Of a stretch of 64,000 nt of DNA, positions 27,290-36,384 are shown piece after piece. The notes beneath the pieces were generated by a model. That model had not been told where the DNA came from. It ran no database searches and was given only the letters and a program-made list of their open reading frames with translations. Made by a program: the position numbers and the translations under genes. The DNA is from DASYRX01 sp036003845 (GTDB lineage Bacteria > Gemmatimonadota > Gemmatimonadetes > Gemmatimonadales > Gemmatimonadaceae): assembly GCA_036003845.1 (NCBI GenBank), contig DASYRX010000159.1, positions 1-64,000 on the forward strand, written 5' to 3'. Position 1 is the stretch's first letter, and every line of letters begins with the position of its first letter.

Positions 27290-28336
27290 TCAGGAGGCGC
27301 TGTCGCGGAAGTCGTACGGCGGATGGTGCACGGCGCGATCCGTCACGATCGCCGTGATCAACTCGGCGGGGGTCACGTCGAACGCCGGATTGAGCGCGGC
27401 CACGCCTAACGGGGCGGACGGTGCACCCAGAAACGCGCGGACTTCGTTAGGATCGCGTGTCTCGATCGGAATGTCGGCGCCCGAAGCGGTGTTGGGGTCG
27501 AGCGTCGAAGTGGGCGCCGCGACGTAGAACGGGAGGCCGTGGTGTCGAGCGAGCACGGCCAGCCCGTACGTCCCGATCTTGTTGGCGACGTCGCCATTGG
27601 CAGCGATGCGGTCCGCACCGACGATCACCAGGTCGATCTTCCCCGTGCGCATGAGCGAAGCGATCGCGCCTTCCGTTGCCACGGTGACTGGAATCCCGGC
27701 GCGTTCGAGCTCCCAGGCCGTGAGCCGGCTTCCCTGAAGCAGCGGCCGAGTTTCGCTGGCGATCACCTGGATGTGGCGTCCGATTTCGTGCGCCAGATAA
27801 ATCGGGGCGAGCGCCGTCCCAATTCCTGTTGTTGCCAGCGCGCCCGCGTTGCAGTGTGTGAGCACTCGCGCACCATCGACGAGCAGCGGCAATGCGTGCT
27901 CGCCGATGCGACGGCACATCGCCATGTCATCCGCATGGAGCGCATCGGCTGTACGGCGCAAGGCCATGGCAACGCCTAACGCTTCACCTTGCGTGCTGCG
28001 CGCGCGCTCGAGCATGCGATCGATCGCCCAGCCCAGGTTCACGGCGGTCGGTCGAGTGGCTCGGAGCCGCTTGGCCACCATGGTAAGCTCACGGTCGAAG
28101 ACGTCGCGTGGAAGCTCGACGCGCCGTTGCATCACGCAGGCGATTGCCATCGCGGCGAAGACGCCGATCGCGGGCGCGCCGCGTACAGCGAGCGTCCGGA
28201 TGGCGCCGCAGAGCTCGTCCAACGTGGCGATATCACGTTCGATCAGGCGGTCGGGCAGCTCACGCTGATCGATGATACGAACAGAGTGACCGTCCAAAGA
28301 CCATCGAACGGACGTAACTGGAGTAGTCTCGGGCAA
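27290..28336 (-). CDS. mtnA: S-methyl-5-thioribose-1-phosphate isomerase
   Basis: MtnA, 348 residues, converts methylthioribose-1-phosphate to methylthioribulose-1-phosphate in the methionine salvage pathway. The eIF2B-like fold is clear. RGAPAIGVFAAMAIA binds phosphate, THCNAGALATTG contains the catalytic Cys, and VGADRIAANGDVANKIGT contains the catalytic Asp. The family tail is also present (FDVTPAELITAIVTDRAV). No other salvage gene is adjacent. It is transcribed divergently from the enoyl-CoA hydratase gene, with a heptamer repeat between them. Confidence 0.96.
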   Translation of the reverse strand: MPETTPVTSVRWSLDGHSVRIIDQRELPDRLIERDIATLDELCGAIRTLAVRGAPAIGVFAAMAIACVMQRRVELPRDVFDRELTMVAKRLRATRPTAVNLGWAIDRMLERARSTQGEALGVAMALRRTADALHADDMAMCRRIGEHALPLLVDGARVLTHCNAGALATTGIGTALAPIYLAHEIGRHIQVIASETRPLLQGSRLTAWELERAGIPVTVATEGAIASLMRTGKIDLVIVGADRIAANGDVANKIGTYGLAVLARHHGLPFYVAAPTSTLDPNTASGADIPIETRDPNEVRAFLGAPSAPLGVAALNPAFDVTPAELITAIVTDRAVHHPPYDFRDSAS

Positions 28337-28350
28337 GCGTACGGGGCTAA

Positions 28351-28402
28351 CTGTTCAGCTAAAGCTCTCGGCTGACAGCTAACGGTGTTTAGCTATCAGT
28401 TG
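28351..28402. repeat. AGCTGTC-family repeat between mtnA and the enoyl-CoA hydratase gene
   Basis: Degenerate copies (TCAGCT, AAAGCT, GGCTGACAGCT, TTAGCTATCAG) in both orientations occupy the divergent spacer. This is the most degraded of the four AGCTGTC loci. It occupies about half of the 142-bp intergenic region. Confidence 0.6.
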
Positions 28403-28478
28403 AAAACCCAAAGCCAAGTATTCAAAGCTTTCATCGCAAAATACATTGAACCAGCCTCCCTCGACCCGGCTCGACTCG

Positions 28479-29258
28479 ATGACCTATTCCTCGCTCACTT
28501 TCGCTGTCGCGGATCGCGTGGCGACAATCACTGTCAATCGCCCCGACAAGCTCAATGCGCTGAACGCGGCGACGCTCACGGAGCTGGACCGCGCGATCGA
28601 TGAGGCGCGCGACCGCTCCGACGTCGGGGGCGTGATTCTGACTGGTGCGGGACGCGCGTTCGTCGCCGGCGCCGACATCAGCGAGCTGTCGCGTCTCACG
28701 CCGCTGCAGGCGAAACAGAGTGGTCTCCGGGGTCAGGGAGTGTTTCGCAAGTTCGAGGTGTCGCCCAAGCCCGTGATTGCGGCCATCAACGGCTTCGCGT
28801 TAGGCGGGGGCTGCGAGCTGGCCATGTCGTGCCACGTACGCATCGCGGCGGAAGCGGCAAAGTTCGGACAGCCGGAAGTGAAGTTAGGCATCTGCTGCGG
28901 ATATGGCGGGTCGCAGCGTCTTCCGCGCCTCGTGGGTCGCGGACGGGCGTTGCAGTTATTGCTCACGGGCGAAACGATCGACGCGCAGGAAGCCTATCGC
29001 ATCGGGCTCGTGAACAAGGTTGTCCTCAACGATGAACTGATTCCCGCAGCGAATGCGATGCTGCGGCAGATGCTCGCGAACGCGCCGCTCGCGCTCGCCT
29101 ACTCCATTGAGGCTGTCGACCGCGGACTCGACGTGCCCCTGCAGGACGGACTGAACCTCGAGGCCAACCTGTTCGGTCTTCTCTTCGGAACCAGCGACGC
29201 CGGCGAAGGGACGCGCGCGTTCGTGGAGAAGCGCGCTGCTCAGTTCACCGGCGTGTAG
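28479..29258 (+). CDS. Enoyl-CoA hydratase/isomerase (crotonase) family protein
   Basis: The protein has 259 residues. The crotonase fold is clear from VAGADISEL (first oxyanion-hole segment), GFALGGGCELAMSCH (second), and FGQPEVKLGICCGYGGSQRL. The Glu of PEVKLG corresponds to Glu144 of rat enoyl-CoA hydratase. At the Glu164 position the segment reads RALQLLLTG, giving Gln instead of Glu, so ordinary hydratase chemistry may be altered. ATG 28479 is chosen over a TTG 11 codons upstream. It lies 8 nt before recF without obvious functional connection. Confidence 0.9.
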   Translation: MTYSSLTFAVADRVATITVNRPDKLNALNAATLTELDRAIDEARDRSDVGGVILTGAGRAFVAGADISELSRLTPLQAKQSGLRGQGVFRKFEVSPKPVIAAINGFALGGGCELAMSCHVRIAAEAAKFGQPEVKLGICCGYGGSQRLPRLVGRGRALQLLLTGETIDAQEAYRIGLVNKVVLNDELIPAANAMLRQMLANAPLALAYSIEAVDRGLDVPLQDGLNLEANLFGLLFGTSDAGEGTRAFVEKRAAQFTGV

Positions 29259-29266
29259 CCGACGCG

Positions 29267-30490
29267 ATGGACGCGGCCGTGGCAGATCGAGTCGTAACGC
29301 GGGAGGCGCGGGACGTTACGCTGCTCTCGTTAGGTGCTCGCCAGTTTCGCAATCTGGCGCACATCGAGCTGGAGCTGCCGCCGCAGGGTGTTGCGATCGT
29401 CGGCGATAACGGCCACGGCAAGACGAACCTGCTCGAAGCGATCGCGTACTTCGCCGTCATGCGCTCGGTGCGCGGTGTGCGCGATCGCGATCTCCTGCGC
29501 TTCGGTGAGAAGGCCTTTTCAGTAAGCGCTGTGGCCGAAGGCGGCGCGACGACGCTGGGCGCCGGCGAGGTGCGCATCACCGTCGGATTCGAGAGTGGTG
29601 CTGGTACATCGCGTAAGCAGGTGAGCGTCGACGGCGTGCACGTGCCGCGACTGGCCGATGTATTCGGGGCGATTCCGTCTGTCGTCATCGCGCCGCGAGA
29701 CGTCGCGCTCGTGGCCGGCGCGCCAGGCGAACGACGTCGCTATCTCGACGTGCTGCTCGCTATGACCGACCGGCGCTATCTCACGGCTCTGCAGCGTTAC
29801 CGCGCGGCGCTGGTTAGGCGCAACGCGACGCTGCGTCGGGCTGCCGTTCGTTCGGACACACGACGCGACGCGGGCGACGAGATCGCCGTCTGGGACGGCG
29901 CCCTGGCCGAAGCCGGCGCAACGATTCGCGCCGCGCGGGCCGAGTGGCTGCACGCCAACGCGGCTCGTATTACGGCGTTCTGTGCAGCGATCGGTGAACG
30001 TGAGCGCGTGAGCGTGCGCTATGCGGCGCGGCCTGAAATCCCCGCGGAGGCGGAGGGCCCAGGGCACGAAGCCATCTTGCGTGAACAACTCACGCACGCG
30101 CTGGCAGACGACCGCTCGCGCGACATCCGGCGGCAGTTGACGCACGCCGGTCCGCATCGGGATGACCTGGCTATATCGTTAGGTGGCCATGCGCTCCGGC
30201 TCGTGGGGTCGGCCGGGCAGCAGCGCACCGTCGCCATCGCCCTGCGCCTCGCCGCGCGCGAGACGATCCGCGATGCGATCGGACGCCTGCCGATCATGCT
30301 GCTGGACGACCCTTTCGCCGAGCTAGATGCGACCCGTACGTCGCGCATTCTGGACTTGTTGCGCGGAACGATCGGCGAGGGACATGGTCTCGGGCAGTGC
30401 GTCATCGCGATCCCGCGCGTCGCCGAGCTGCCGGGCGAGCTGGCACCGCTGCGCCGCCTAACGATTCGCGATGGCGTGCTGAGCGAATGA
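29267..30490 (+). CDS. recF: DNA replication/repair protein RecF
   Basis: RecF, 407 residues, is a Rad50-like ATPase that loads RecA at gaps with RecO and RecR. Walker A is GDNGHGKTNLLEAI (residues 46-59), the signature is GSAGQQRTVAIALRLA, and Walker B/D-loop is IMLLDDPFAELD. It is slightly longer than usual (360-380). The stop overlaps the dciA start as ATGA, and gyrB follows. This is the recF-dciA-gyrB part of the common dnaA-dnaN-recF-gyrB block; dnaA and dnaN are not in the window. Confidence 0.96.
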   Translation: MDAAVADRVVTREARDVTLLSLGARQFRNLAHIELELPPQGVAIVGDNGHGKTNLLEAIAYFAVMRSVRGVRDRDLLRFGEKAFSVSAVAEGGATTLGAGEVRITVGFESGAGTSRKQVSVDGVHVPRLADVFGAIPSVVIAPRDVALVAGAPGERRRYLDVLLAMTDRRYLTALQRYRAALVRRNATLRRAAVRSDTRRDAGDEIAVWDGALAEAGATIRAARAEWLHANAARITAFCAAIGERERVSVRYAARPEIPAEAEGPGHEAILREQLTHALADDRSRDIRRQLTHAGPHRDDLAISLGGHALRLVGSAGQQRTVAIALRLAARETIRDAIGRLPIMLLDDPFAELDATRTSRILDLLRGTIGEGHGLGQCVIAIPRVAELPGELAPLRRLTIRDGVLSE

Positions 30491-30795
30491 CGAAGCGCGA
30501 CAAAAAGCCGGAGCGCGTGCATGAAGTGCTGGATCGCGTGCTGGAACAAAGAGGTTTCGCCGGGCGCCTCCAGCAGAGCCGCGTCGTCGAGGAGTGGGCG
30601 CAGCTCGTCGGCGATCACATCGCAAAGGTCACGCGCGCCGAAGTGGTGGGTCCGAACGGCGTCCTCATCGTGAGCGTGAAGACAAACGCGTGGATGTCCG
30701 AGCTGGCTCTTTTGGAGCCTGAAATCCTCGCCACGGTCAACCGCGCGACGCCGGCTCATCCGATCGAGAAGATCCGCTGGCAACTCATGCGCTAA
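30487..30795 (+). CDS. dciA: DciA-like DUF721 protein
   Basis: The protein has 102 residues of the DUF721/DciA family, ancestral loaders of the DnaB replicative helicase. The core pattern is present: VLDRVLEQRGFAGRLQQSRV, VVEEWAQLVGDHIAKVTRAE, then the KH-like strand GVLIVSVKTNAWMSELALLE and a final LEPEILATVNR. The start ATG 30487 overlaps recF by 4 nt. Its place between recF and gyrB is typical. The gene symbol rests on family and position rather than direct test. Confidence 0.85.
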   Translation: MTKRDKKPERVHEVLDRVLEQRGFAGRLQQSRVVEEWAQLVGDHIAKVTRAEVVGPNGVLIVSVKTNAWMSELALLEPEILATVNRATPAHPIEKIRWQLMR

Positions 30796-30809
30796 GCCAA
30801 AGCTGAACA

Positions 30810-30830
30810 ATCGGTTAGGCTGTAACCGAT
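30810..30830. other. Small hairpin containing a GTTAGGC motif
   Basis: ATCGGTTA and TAACCGAT form a perfect 8-bp stem with a 5-nt loop in the dciA-gyrB spacer. The GTTAGGC motif forms the 5' arm end and loop. It may be a weak terminator or chance; no U-tract follows. Confidence 0.4.
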
Positions 30831-30920
30831 GGGTTGATTTCGGACCTTGCGCTCGCTTAGGTTTCTGCGACGCCTGGGCCGCACGTTTCGGCCTTCTTTC
30901 GGAGCCCTCAGAATCACTCT

Positions 30921-30948
30921 GACCTCCGACCTCAGACCTCCGACCTAG
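30921..30948. repeat. GACCTC heptamer array directly upstream of gyrB
   Basis: Four 7-bp units (GACCTCC, GACCTCA, GACCTCC, GACCTAG) end 3 nt before the gyrB ATG. They occupy the place where a ribosome-binding site should be, and none is visible. Same family as at 38586, 39142 and 62864. Confidence 0.85.
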
Positions 30949-30951
30949 TAC

Positions 30952-32901
30952 ATGGCCAAACCCGACGAGAAAAACGGGAGGAACGGCGCGAATTACGACG
31001 CCGGCAACATCCAGGTTCTCAAGGGGCTCGAGGCGGTCCGCAAGCGACCGGGCATGTACATCGGTTCGACTTCCTCACGTGGTCTGCACCACCTCGTGTT
31101 CGAAGTCGTCGACAATTCGATCGACGAAGCGCTGGCGGGATTCTGTGACCGCATCTCGGTCACCATCCACGCAGACAATTCCATAACGGTTGACGACAAC
31201 GGCCGCGGCATTCCGGTCGATCTGCATCCGACTGAGAAGATTCCCGGCGTCGAGCTCGCGATGACAGTGCTGCACGCGGGCGGAAAGTTCGACAAGGACA
31301 GCTACAAGGTCTCAGGCGGTTTGCACGGCGTCGGCGTCTCAGTCGTGAACGCGCTCTCGGAAACGCTCAAGGTGTGGGTCAAGCGAGACGGCAAAGAGTA
31401 CTACATGGATTTCGCGCGCGGCCACACCACCAAGAAGCTCACCACGTTAGGCAAGGTGAGCGCGAAAGAATCCGGTACGCGTGTCTGGTTCAAGCCCGAT
31501 CCGGAGATCTTCACAGAGCTCACTTTCGACTACGCCATTCTCGCCGCGCGTCTGCGCGAGCTGTCGTATCTCAACAAGGGCGTCGTCATCACGCTCACCG
31601 ACGAGCGCGAGCAGCCGTCCAAGCTCGAGACCTTCCACGCGAAGGGCGGTCTCAAAGAGATGGTGCAGTTCCTGAACGAAAAGAAAAAGACGCTGCACCC
31701 CGAGACCCTCTACGTCGACACGGACAAAGACGGCATCGGCATCGAGCTCGCGCTGCAGTACAACGATTCGTACGCCGAGCAAGTCTTCTCGTTCGTGAAC
31801 AACGTCAACACGCACGAAGGCGGCACGCACCTGACCGGCCTTAAAGCGGCGCTGACGCGAACGATCAACAACTACGCAGCCAAGAACAACTTCCTCAAGA
31901 AGGCCGACTTCACGCTCACCGGCGACGACGTGCGTGAAGGCCTAACGGCGATCCTCTCGATCAAGATCGCAGAGCCGCAATTCGAGGGGCAGACGAAAAC
32001 GAAGTTGGGCAACTCGGAGGCCGAGTCCGCCGTCAAGACAGTCGTCAATGACTGGTTAGGCAACTACCTGGACGAGCATCCGCGCACGGCGAACATCATT
32101 GTCGAGAAGGCAGTGTCCGCGGCGCGCGCACGCGAGGCGGCTCGTAAGGCACGCGACCTCACGCGCAAGAAGTCGGCGCTCGACGTCGGCAACCTGCCAG
32201 GCAAGCTCGCCGACTGCTCGCTGGACGAGCCGTCGATGTGCGAGCTGTACCTCGTCGAAGGCGATTCGGCCGGCGGTACGGCGAAGAAGGGTCGCTCGCG
32301 CGAATTCCAGGCGATCCTGCCGCTGCGCGGCAAGATCCTCAACGTCGAGAAGGCGCGCATCGACAAGATCCTTTCGAACGAAGAGATCCGCACGATCATT
32401 ACGGCGATTGGAACGGGGATCAAGGACGAGTTCCAGCTCGAGGGAGCGCGTTACCACAAGATCATCATCATGACAGACGCTGACGTGGACGGCGCACACA
32501 TCCGCACGCTCCTGCTCACGTTCTTCTTCCGGCAGATGCAGCAGCTCATCGATGCGGGCTACATCTACATCGCGCAGCCGCCGCTCTATCGCGTCGCGAA
32601 AGGCAAGGAGGAGTTCTATGCGTACGACGAAAAAGAGCGCGAGGACATCGTCGCGCGGTTAGGCAACGGCGACGGTCGCGGCAACGTCAATATCCAGCGC
32701 TACAAAGGCCTGGGTGAGATGAACGACGATCAGCTCTGGAAGACGACGATGGATCCGGAGCGCCGCACGCTATTGCGGGTGAGCATGGACGACGCGGTCA
32801 TGGCCGACCAGGTGTTCCAGACGCTGATGGGCGACGAAGTGGAGCCGCGTCGCGCGTTCATCGAGCAAAACGCTCGCTTCGTCAGCAACCTCGATATCTA
32901 A
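30952..32901 (+). CDS. gyrB: DNA gyrase subunit B
   Basis: GyrB, 649 residues, is the ATPase subunit of DNA gyrase; the length matches forms without the large C-terminal insert. GHKL motifs are intact (VFEVVDNSIDEALAG, VDDNGRGIPVD, VSGGLHGVGVSVVNALS). The TOPRIM region has CELYLVEGDSAGGTAKKGR and IIIMTDADVDGAHIRTLLL, and the tail domain has YKGLGEMNDDQLWKTTMDP. The ATG at 30952 is chosen from the family N-terminus (NIQVLKGLEAVRKRPGMYIG). The heptamer array abuts it and leaves no Shine-Dalgarno sequence. Confidence 0.98.
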   Translation: MAKPDEKNGRNGANYDAGNIQVLKGLEAVRKRPGMYIGSTSSRGLHHLVFEVVDNSIDEALAGFCDRISVTIHADNSITVDDNGRGIPVDLHPTEKIPGVELAMTVLHAGGKFDKDSYKVSGGLHGVGVSVVNALSETLKVWVKRDGKEYYMDFARGHTTKKLTTLGKVSAKESGTRVWFKPDPEIFTELTFDYAILAARLRELSYLNKGVVITLTDEREQPSKLETFHAKGGLKEMVQFLNEKKKTLHPETLYVDTDKDGIGIELALQYNDSYAEQVFSFVNNVNTHEGGTHLTGLKAALTRTINNYAAKNNFLKKADFTLTGDDVREGLTAILSIKIAEPQFEGQTKTKLGNSEAESAVKTVVNDWLGNYLDEHPRTANIIVEKAVSAARAREAARKARDLTRKKSALDVGNLPGKLADCSLDEPSMCELYLVEGDSAGGTAKKGRSREFQAILPLRGKILNVEKARIDKILSNEEIRTIITAIGTGIKDEFQLEGARYHKIIIMTDADVDGAHIRTLLLTFFFRQMQQLIDAGYIYIAQPPLYRVAKGKEEFYAYDEKEREDIVARLGNGDGRGNVNIQRYKGLGEMNDDQLWKTTMDPERRTLLRVSMDDAVMADQVFQTLMGDEVEPRRAFIEQNARFVSNLDI

Positions 32902-32995
32902 ACCGGCCGGCGTTAGGGTCGGTGGCCTCCCGGCACGCTGCGTATCCGGAGTCGCTTGTACTTCACGTACGCGACCAAATCGATCTGAACGAGCC

Positions 32996-33256
32996 CTACT
33001 GTCGCGCTGGTTCTTTCGCGTAACGAAACAGCTGCAGCGCGAACACGACGTGTGCCGCGATGACGGCGGCGCAGATCATCCCAACGATGATGGCGCTCAG
33101 GACAAAGTGCGTGTTGTCGATGCCGCCACCCCGTACGGGACGCGCCACATAGACCGTCAACAGCCAGAGCGCCAGCGTGCCCGCGCTCACACCCAGCGCA
33201 CCTAACGCGGCCAGTTTAGCGTACGGCTTGATGTCAAAGTCGAGAGGTAGGTTCAT
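32996..33256 (-). CDS. Small two- or three-span membrane protein, unknown
   Basis: The protein has 86 residues with two clear hydrophobic helices (LGALGVSAGTLALWLLTVYV and FVLSAIIVGMICAAVIAAHV) and a basic C-terminus (FRYAKEPARQ). No family is recognised. It lies convergent to gyrB and upstream of nothing obvious; the DoxX-like gene ends about 100 bp away on the same strand. Confidence 0.6.
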   Translation of the reverse strand: MNLPLDFDIKPYAKLAALGALGVSAGTLALWLLTVYVARPVRGGGIDNTHFVLSAIIVGMICAAVIAAHVVFALQLFRYAKEPARQ

Positions 33257-33358
33257 TGTGGCACTATCGGTTCGCTGCTCGCAGCGCGCAAGCCCTTCGG
33301 CCGGCGTGCCTCGCCTCGGCTCCGGGTAACGTACAGCGCCGACTCCGCCGGACTAATG

Positions 33359-34141
33359 TCACTGCTTGAATCGCTCGACATGCTCGACTCGCCACGGCAG
33401 AAAGCCCGTGATCTTTCTCGCGCGAACTCGAATGGTGTCGATCGCGCCACGATCGGAAACGCTAAAGTCGAGCGTCGACGTCCAGTTCACGCCAATGAGG
33501 CCCTGCGCGCGCGTGCGAAGCAACTCGACGTTCGCGTTAGGGCCGCTCTGTGCGACGACAGCGCGCGTGGCAGCATCGACTGGAAACATACTGAGCGACG
33601 CCGCAAGGAGGTTCGCCGCGAGAACAATGAATACGACGACGCCAGCGAGCAGCAGCCGTTTTGTTCGGCGCGCCATCGGCACGCGCACGCGCGACTGCGC
33701 GATGGACGCCAGCGCTCCACGCGCGCGATCGCTGTCTTCCAGCAGGAGCATCAGCTTGTGCCGATCGGCCCACAACAGGACGCCGAGTAGAAACGTGTAC
33801 AGCAGCGCCATGTACTTCACGAACGGGTAGCCGTAGGCGAAGTCCATCGCGGTGATATTGAGCGAGACGGCAAAGAGCGCCGCGGCGCCGATCGTCGCCG
33901 TGCGTGGGATCATGAGAAGAATGGCCGGAATGAGCTCGAAGAGCCCCGTTAGGCGGCCGTAGAACTGAGAGTATCCGAAGAACGCCCACACGAGCGAGGT
34001 TCCATCGGTCGTCTTCTTGTCGATGACCCAATCACCGTAGTTGTACTGGCCGCCCAGCACCTTGAGCACGCCGTACGTTGCGAAAATGAGCCCGAGGCCC
34101 ATCCTGATGACCGTTAAGGCCCAGCGTGCGCGTGGACTCAC
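33359..34141 (-). CDS. DoxX-like membrane protein with C-terminal extension
   Basis: The protein has 260 residues. The first 130 fit the four-helix DoxX/MauE-like fold (IRMGLGLIFATYGVLKVLGG, LTGLFELIPAILLMIPRTAT, AAALFAVSLNITAMDF, YMALLYTFLLGVLLWADRH). A fifth helix near residue 165 (LLLAGVVVFIVLAANLLAAS) is followed by a 75-residue soluble tail absent from plain DoxX proteins. The start overlaps the stop of the cyclase gene (ATGA), so both are made together. The function of DoxX-like proteins is mostly unknown; roles in quinone or thiol redox have been suggested. Confidence 0.75.
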   Translation of the reverse strand: MSPRARWALTVIRMGLGLIFATYGVLKVLGGQYNYGDWVIDKKTTDGTSLVWAFFGYSQFYGRLTGLFELIPAILLMIPRTATIGAAALFAVSLNITAMDFAYGYPFVKYMALLYTFLLGVLLWADRHKLMLLLEDSDRARGALASIAQSRVRVPMARRTKRLLLAGVVVFIVLAANLLAASLSMFPVDAATRAVVAQSGPNANVELLRTRAQGLIGVNWTSTLDFSVSDRGAIDTIRVRARKITGFLPWRVEHVERFKQ

Positions 34142-35004
34142 CGCTTTGGCGAGGTGGAATTGCTCGCCGTTTCAACCGGCGGCGTCGCTAGGCTCCCCAC
34201 GGCCTTGGGAACAATGGCCACCGCACGCACCGGTCCACCCGACCCGCCTTCGAGCTTCATCGGCAGCGCGAAGAGATACGCGCCAGTCGCGGGGAGCTTC
34301 TCCAGGCCCGTTAGGTTCTCGAGGTTGAACACATTCTTCGCCGCTCCGATGCGGTGCACCTGAAAGTCAGCGGACGGCCCGTAATCCACCGACGGCGAGT
34401 CGATCCCCAAGCCCCCGACGGTTCGCTCGTCGACGAGCACTCGCGCTGCTTCCGCGCCGAAGCCAGGAAAATGCAGGCTGTCGGCACGGCCCATGGTCGA
34501 ATCGCCGAAGTACGCGAGACGATCGCCGTAGCGAGAGTCCCATCCTGTGCGCAGGAGCACGATGCTTCCGGCCGGAATGCGCCCGGACGCCGATTCGAAC
34601 GTGGCGATATCGCCAGGCGTTAGGCGGTAATCGCGGTCTGCTTTGGCCTGCGCCGAGACGTCGATCACGACGGCCGGTGCGATCAGCGCCGCCAGCGGAA
34701 TCTTGTCCGTCGAGAGGCCAGTCTCCGAGAAATGCACCGGCGCATCGATGTGCGTGCCACCGTGCTCCGGCGCGGAGAACGTATACGCGGAGTAGTACCA
34801 TCCGCCGGGCGTCTTACCTGCCGACAGCTGCTTGAGCTCGAAGCCGCTCGGCGACGTCGGCCAGAAGAGCGTCTTTGTCGAGAGCGGGTGCGTGAGGTCC
34901 ACGAGATCGACGCGGGCCAGGTCCAACGCCGGCGTGCGGATCGCCGTCGGGGCGCAGGCCGCGCCGGCGCACAGAGTCAAGCCTAACGCAACTCGTCGTC
35001 CCAT
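34138..35004 (-). CDS. Exported cyclase family protein (kynurenine formamidase-like)
   Basis: The protein has 288 residues. A signal sequence (GRRVALGLTLCAGAACAPTA) is followed by the cyclase fold (PF04199). The metal-binding signature HGGTHIDAPVHF is intact, as are VDLTHPLSTKTLFWP and ALIAPAVVIDVSAQA. Family members hydrolyse N-formylkynurenine or related amides or lactones; the substrate here is unknown. ATG 35004 overlaps the deoA 3' end by 22 nt. The open frame extends further upstream inside deoA but that part is not used. It is coupled downstream to the DoxX-like gene. Confidence 0.87.
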   Translation of the reverse strand: MGRRVALGLTLCAGAACAPTAIRTPALDLARVDLVDLTHPLSTKTLFWPTSPSGFELKQLSAGKTPGGWYYSAYTFSAPEHGGTHIDAPVHFSETGLSTDKIPLAALIAPAVVIDVSAQAKADRDYRLTPGDIATFESASGRIPAGSIVLLRTGWDSRYGDRLAYFGDSTMGRADSLHFPGFGAEAARVLVDERTVGGLGIDSPSVDYGPSADFQVHRIGAAKNVFNLENLTGLEKLPATGAYLFALPMKLEGGSGGPVRAVAIVPKAVGSLATPPVETASNSTSPKR

Positions 35005-36323
35005 GGTTCGACTCCTTCGATCGTCACGCGGTGTGAAATGAGTGGTAAAGGCGGCTCGGCTTCGTCGGCGATCACGATGGCGACATCGAGCGCTGAGCGA
35101 GCGATGCGAATGCCGTCGGCGTTGCGCGCGAGGATCGTGGCCAGCGGCTCGCCCGTGTGCACGGCATCGCCAACGTTGGCGCTGATGACGAAGCCGACGC
35201 TGGCATCGATCGCGTCGTCCGGTCGCGTGCGTCCGCCACCCATCGCGGTGATGGCGTTGCCGATGATGCGCGGATCCACGTGCGCCACGATCCCGCTGCG
35301 CGGCGCCGTGTAGAACTCGCATTCAGCGGCCTGCGGCAGGAGCGCGGGATCATCCAGGAGCCTCGGGTTGCCGCCTTGCGCTTCGATGATTTCCTGGAAT
35401 TTGCGTGCGGCGCCGCCCGAGGAAACCGCCACTTCCATTTTGCGCCAGGCGTCGTCGCGCGACGGCGAGGCGCCGGCGAGCAGCAGCATCTCGGCGCCTA
35501 ACGCGAACGTGACGCGCATGAGGTCCGGCGGCCCCTCGCCGTGCAGCGTCTGGATGGCCTCTTCTACCTCGATGGCGTTCCCGCACGCGCGGCCGAGCGG
35601 ACGGTCCATGGCTGTCAGCAGGGCCACCACGGGGCAGTCGCGAGCGGCACCTAACGATATCATCGACTGGGCCAGCTCCAGACCGCGCGGCAGCTCGGGA
35701 AGAAAGGCGCCGCTCCCGCGCTTGATGTCGAGCACCAGGCCGGTCAGCCCTTCCGCCAGCTTCTTGCTCATGATGCTCGCGGTGATCAGCGGGATGCTCT
35801 CGATCGTCGCCGTAGAGTCGCGCAGCGCGTACATGCGGCGGTCGGCGGGAGCGATTTCGGCGCTCTGCCCGATCAGAACGCAGCCGATCGCGGCGAGCTG
35901 CTTCCGGGCCGCGCCTAACGACATCTCAGTACGAAAGCCGGGAATCGCCTCAAGCTTATCGAGCGTGCCTCCCGTGTGTCCCAGCGCGCGTCCGGACATC
36001 ATGGGTACGCCAACGCCGAGTGATGCGATGAGCGGCGCAAGGATGAGCGATGTCTTGTCGCCAACGCCGCCTGTCGAGTGTTTGTCGATGCGCGCACCGG
36101 GAAGGCCCGACACGTCCAGTGTGCTGCCGCTCGCGATCATCGCATCGGTGAGCGCGTGCGTCTCTTCGCTGTCGAGCCCGCGCAGATAGATGGCCATGAG
36201 CAGCGCCGCCATCTGATAGTCCGGCACGTCCCCACTGCCGTACGCGCGCGCGAGCGTGCGCCACTCGTCGGCCGTGACGCGTCCGCCATCACGCTTCCGC
36301 TCGATCAGGCGCCGTGCGAGCAT
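34983..36323 (-). CDS. deoA: Pyrimidine-nucleoside/thymidine phosphorylase
   Basis: The protein has 446 residues, typical of the family. It phosphorolyses thymidine and uridine to base and (deoxy)ribose-1-phosphate. The phosphorylase signature KHSTGGVGDKTSLILAP and the SGRALGHTGGTLDKLE segment are exact, with MSKKLAEGLTGLVLDIKRGS following. The C-terminal domain carries SGIVAHVDPRIIGNA. The start is ATG 36323 (MLARRLIERKRDGG), where the conserved N-terminus begins. An ATG at 36386 would overlap the divergent gene start and is less likely. It heads a minus-strand operon with the cyclase and DoxX-like genes. Confidence 0.93.
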   Translation of the reverse strand: MLARRLIERKRDGGRVTADEWRTLARAYGSGDVPDYQMAALLMAIYLRGLDSEETHALTDAMIASGSTLDVSGLPGARIDKHSTGGVGDKTSLILAPLIASLGVGVPMMSGRALGHTGGTLDKLEAIPGFRTEMSLGAARKQLAAIGCVLIGQSAEIAPADRRMYALRDSTATIESIPLITASIMSKKLAEGLTGLVLDIKRGSGAFLPELPRGLELAQSMISLGAARDCPVVALLTAMDRPLGRACGNAIEVEEAIQTLHGEGPPDLMRVTFALGAEMLLLAGASPSRDDAWRKMEVAVSSGGAARKFQEIIEAQGGNPRLLDDPALLPQAAECEFYTAPRSGIVAHVDPRIIGNAITAMGGGRTRPDDAIDASVGFVISANVGDAVHTGEPLATILARNADGIRIARSALDVAIVIADEAEPPLPLISHRVTIEGVEPWDDELR

Positions 36324-36384
36324 TCCGGTGACTTCAGGGTACTCACCCTGTGGATGGCTCAATTCGACACTCGGAGCATGGCGC

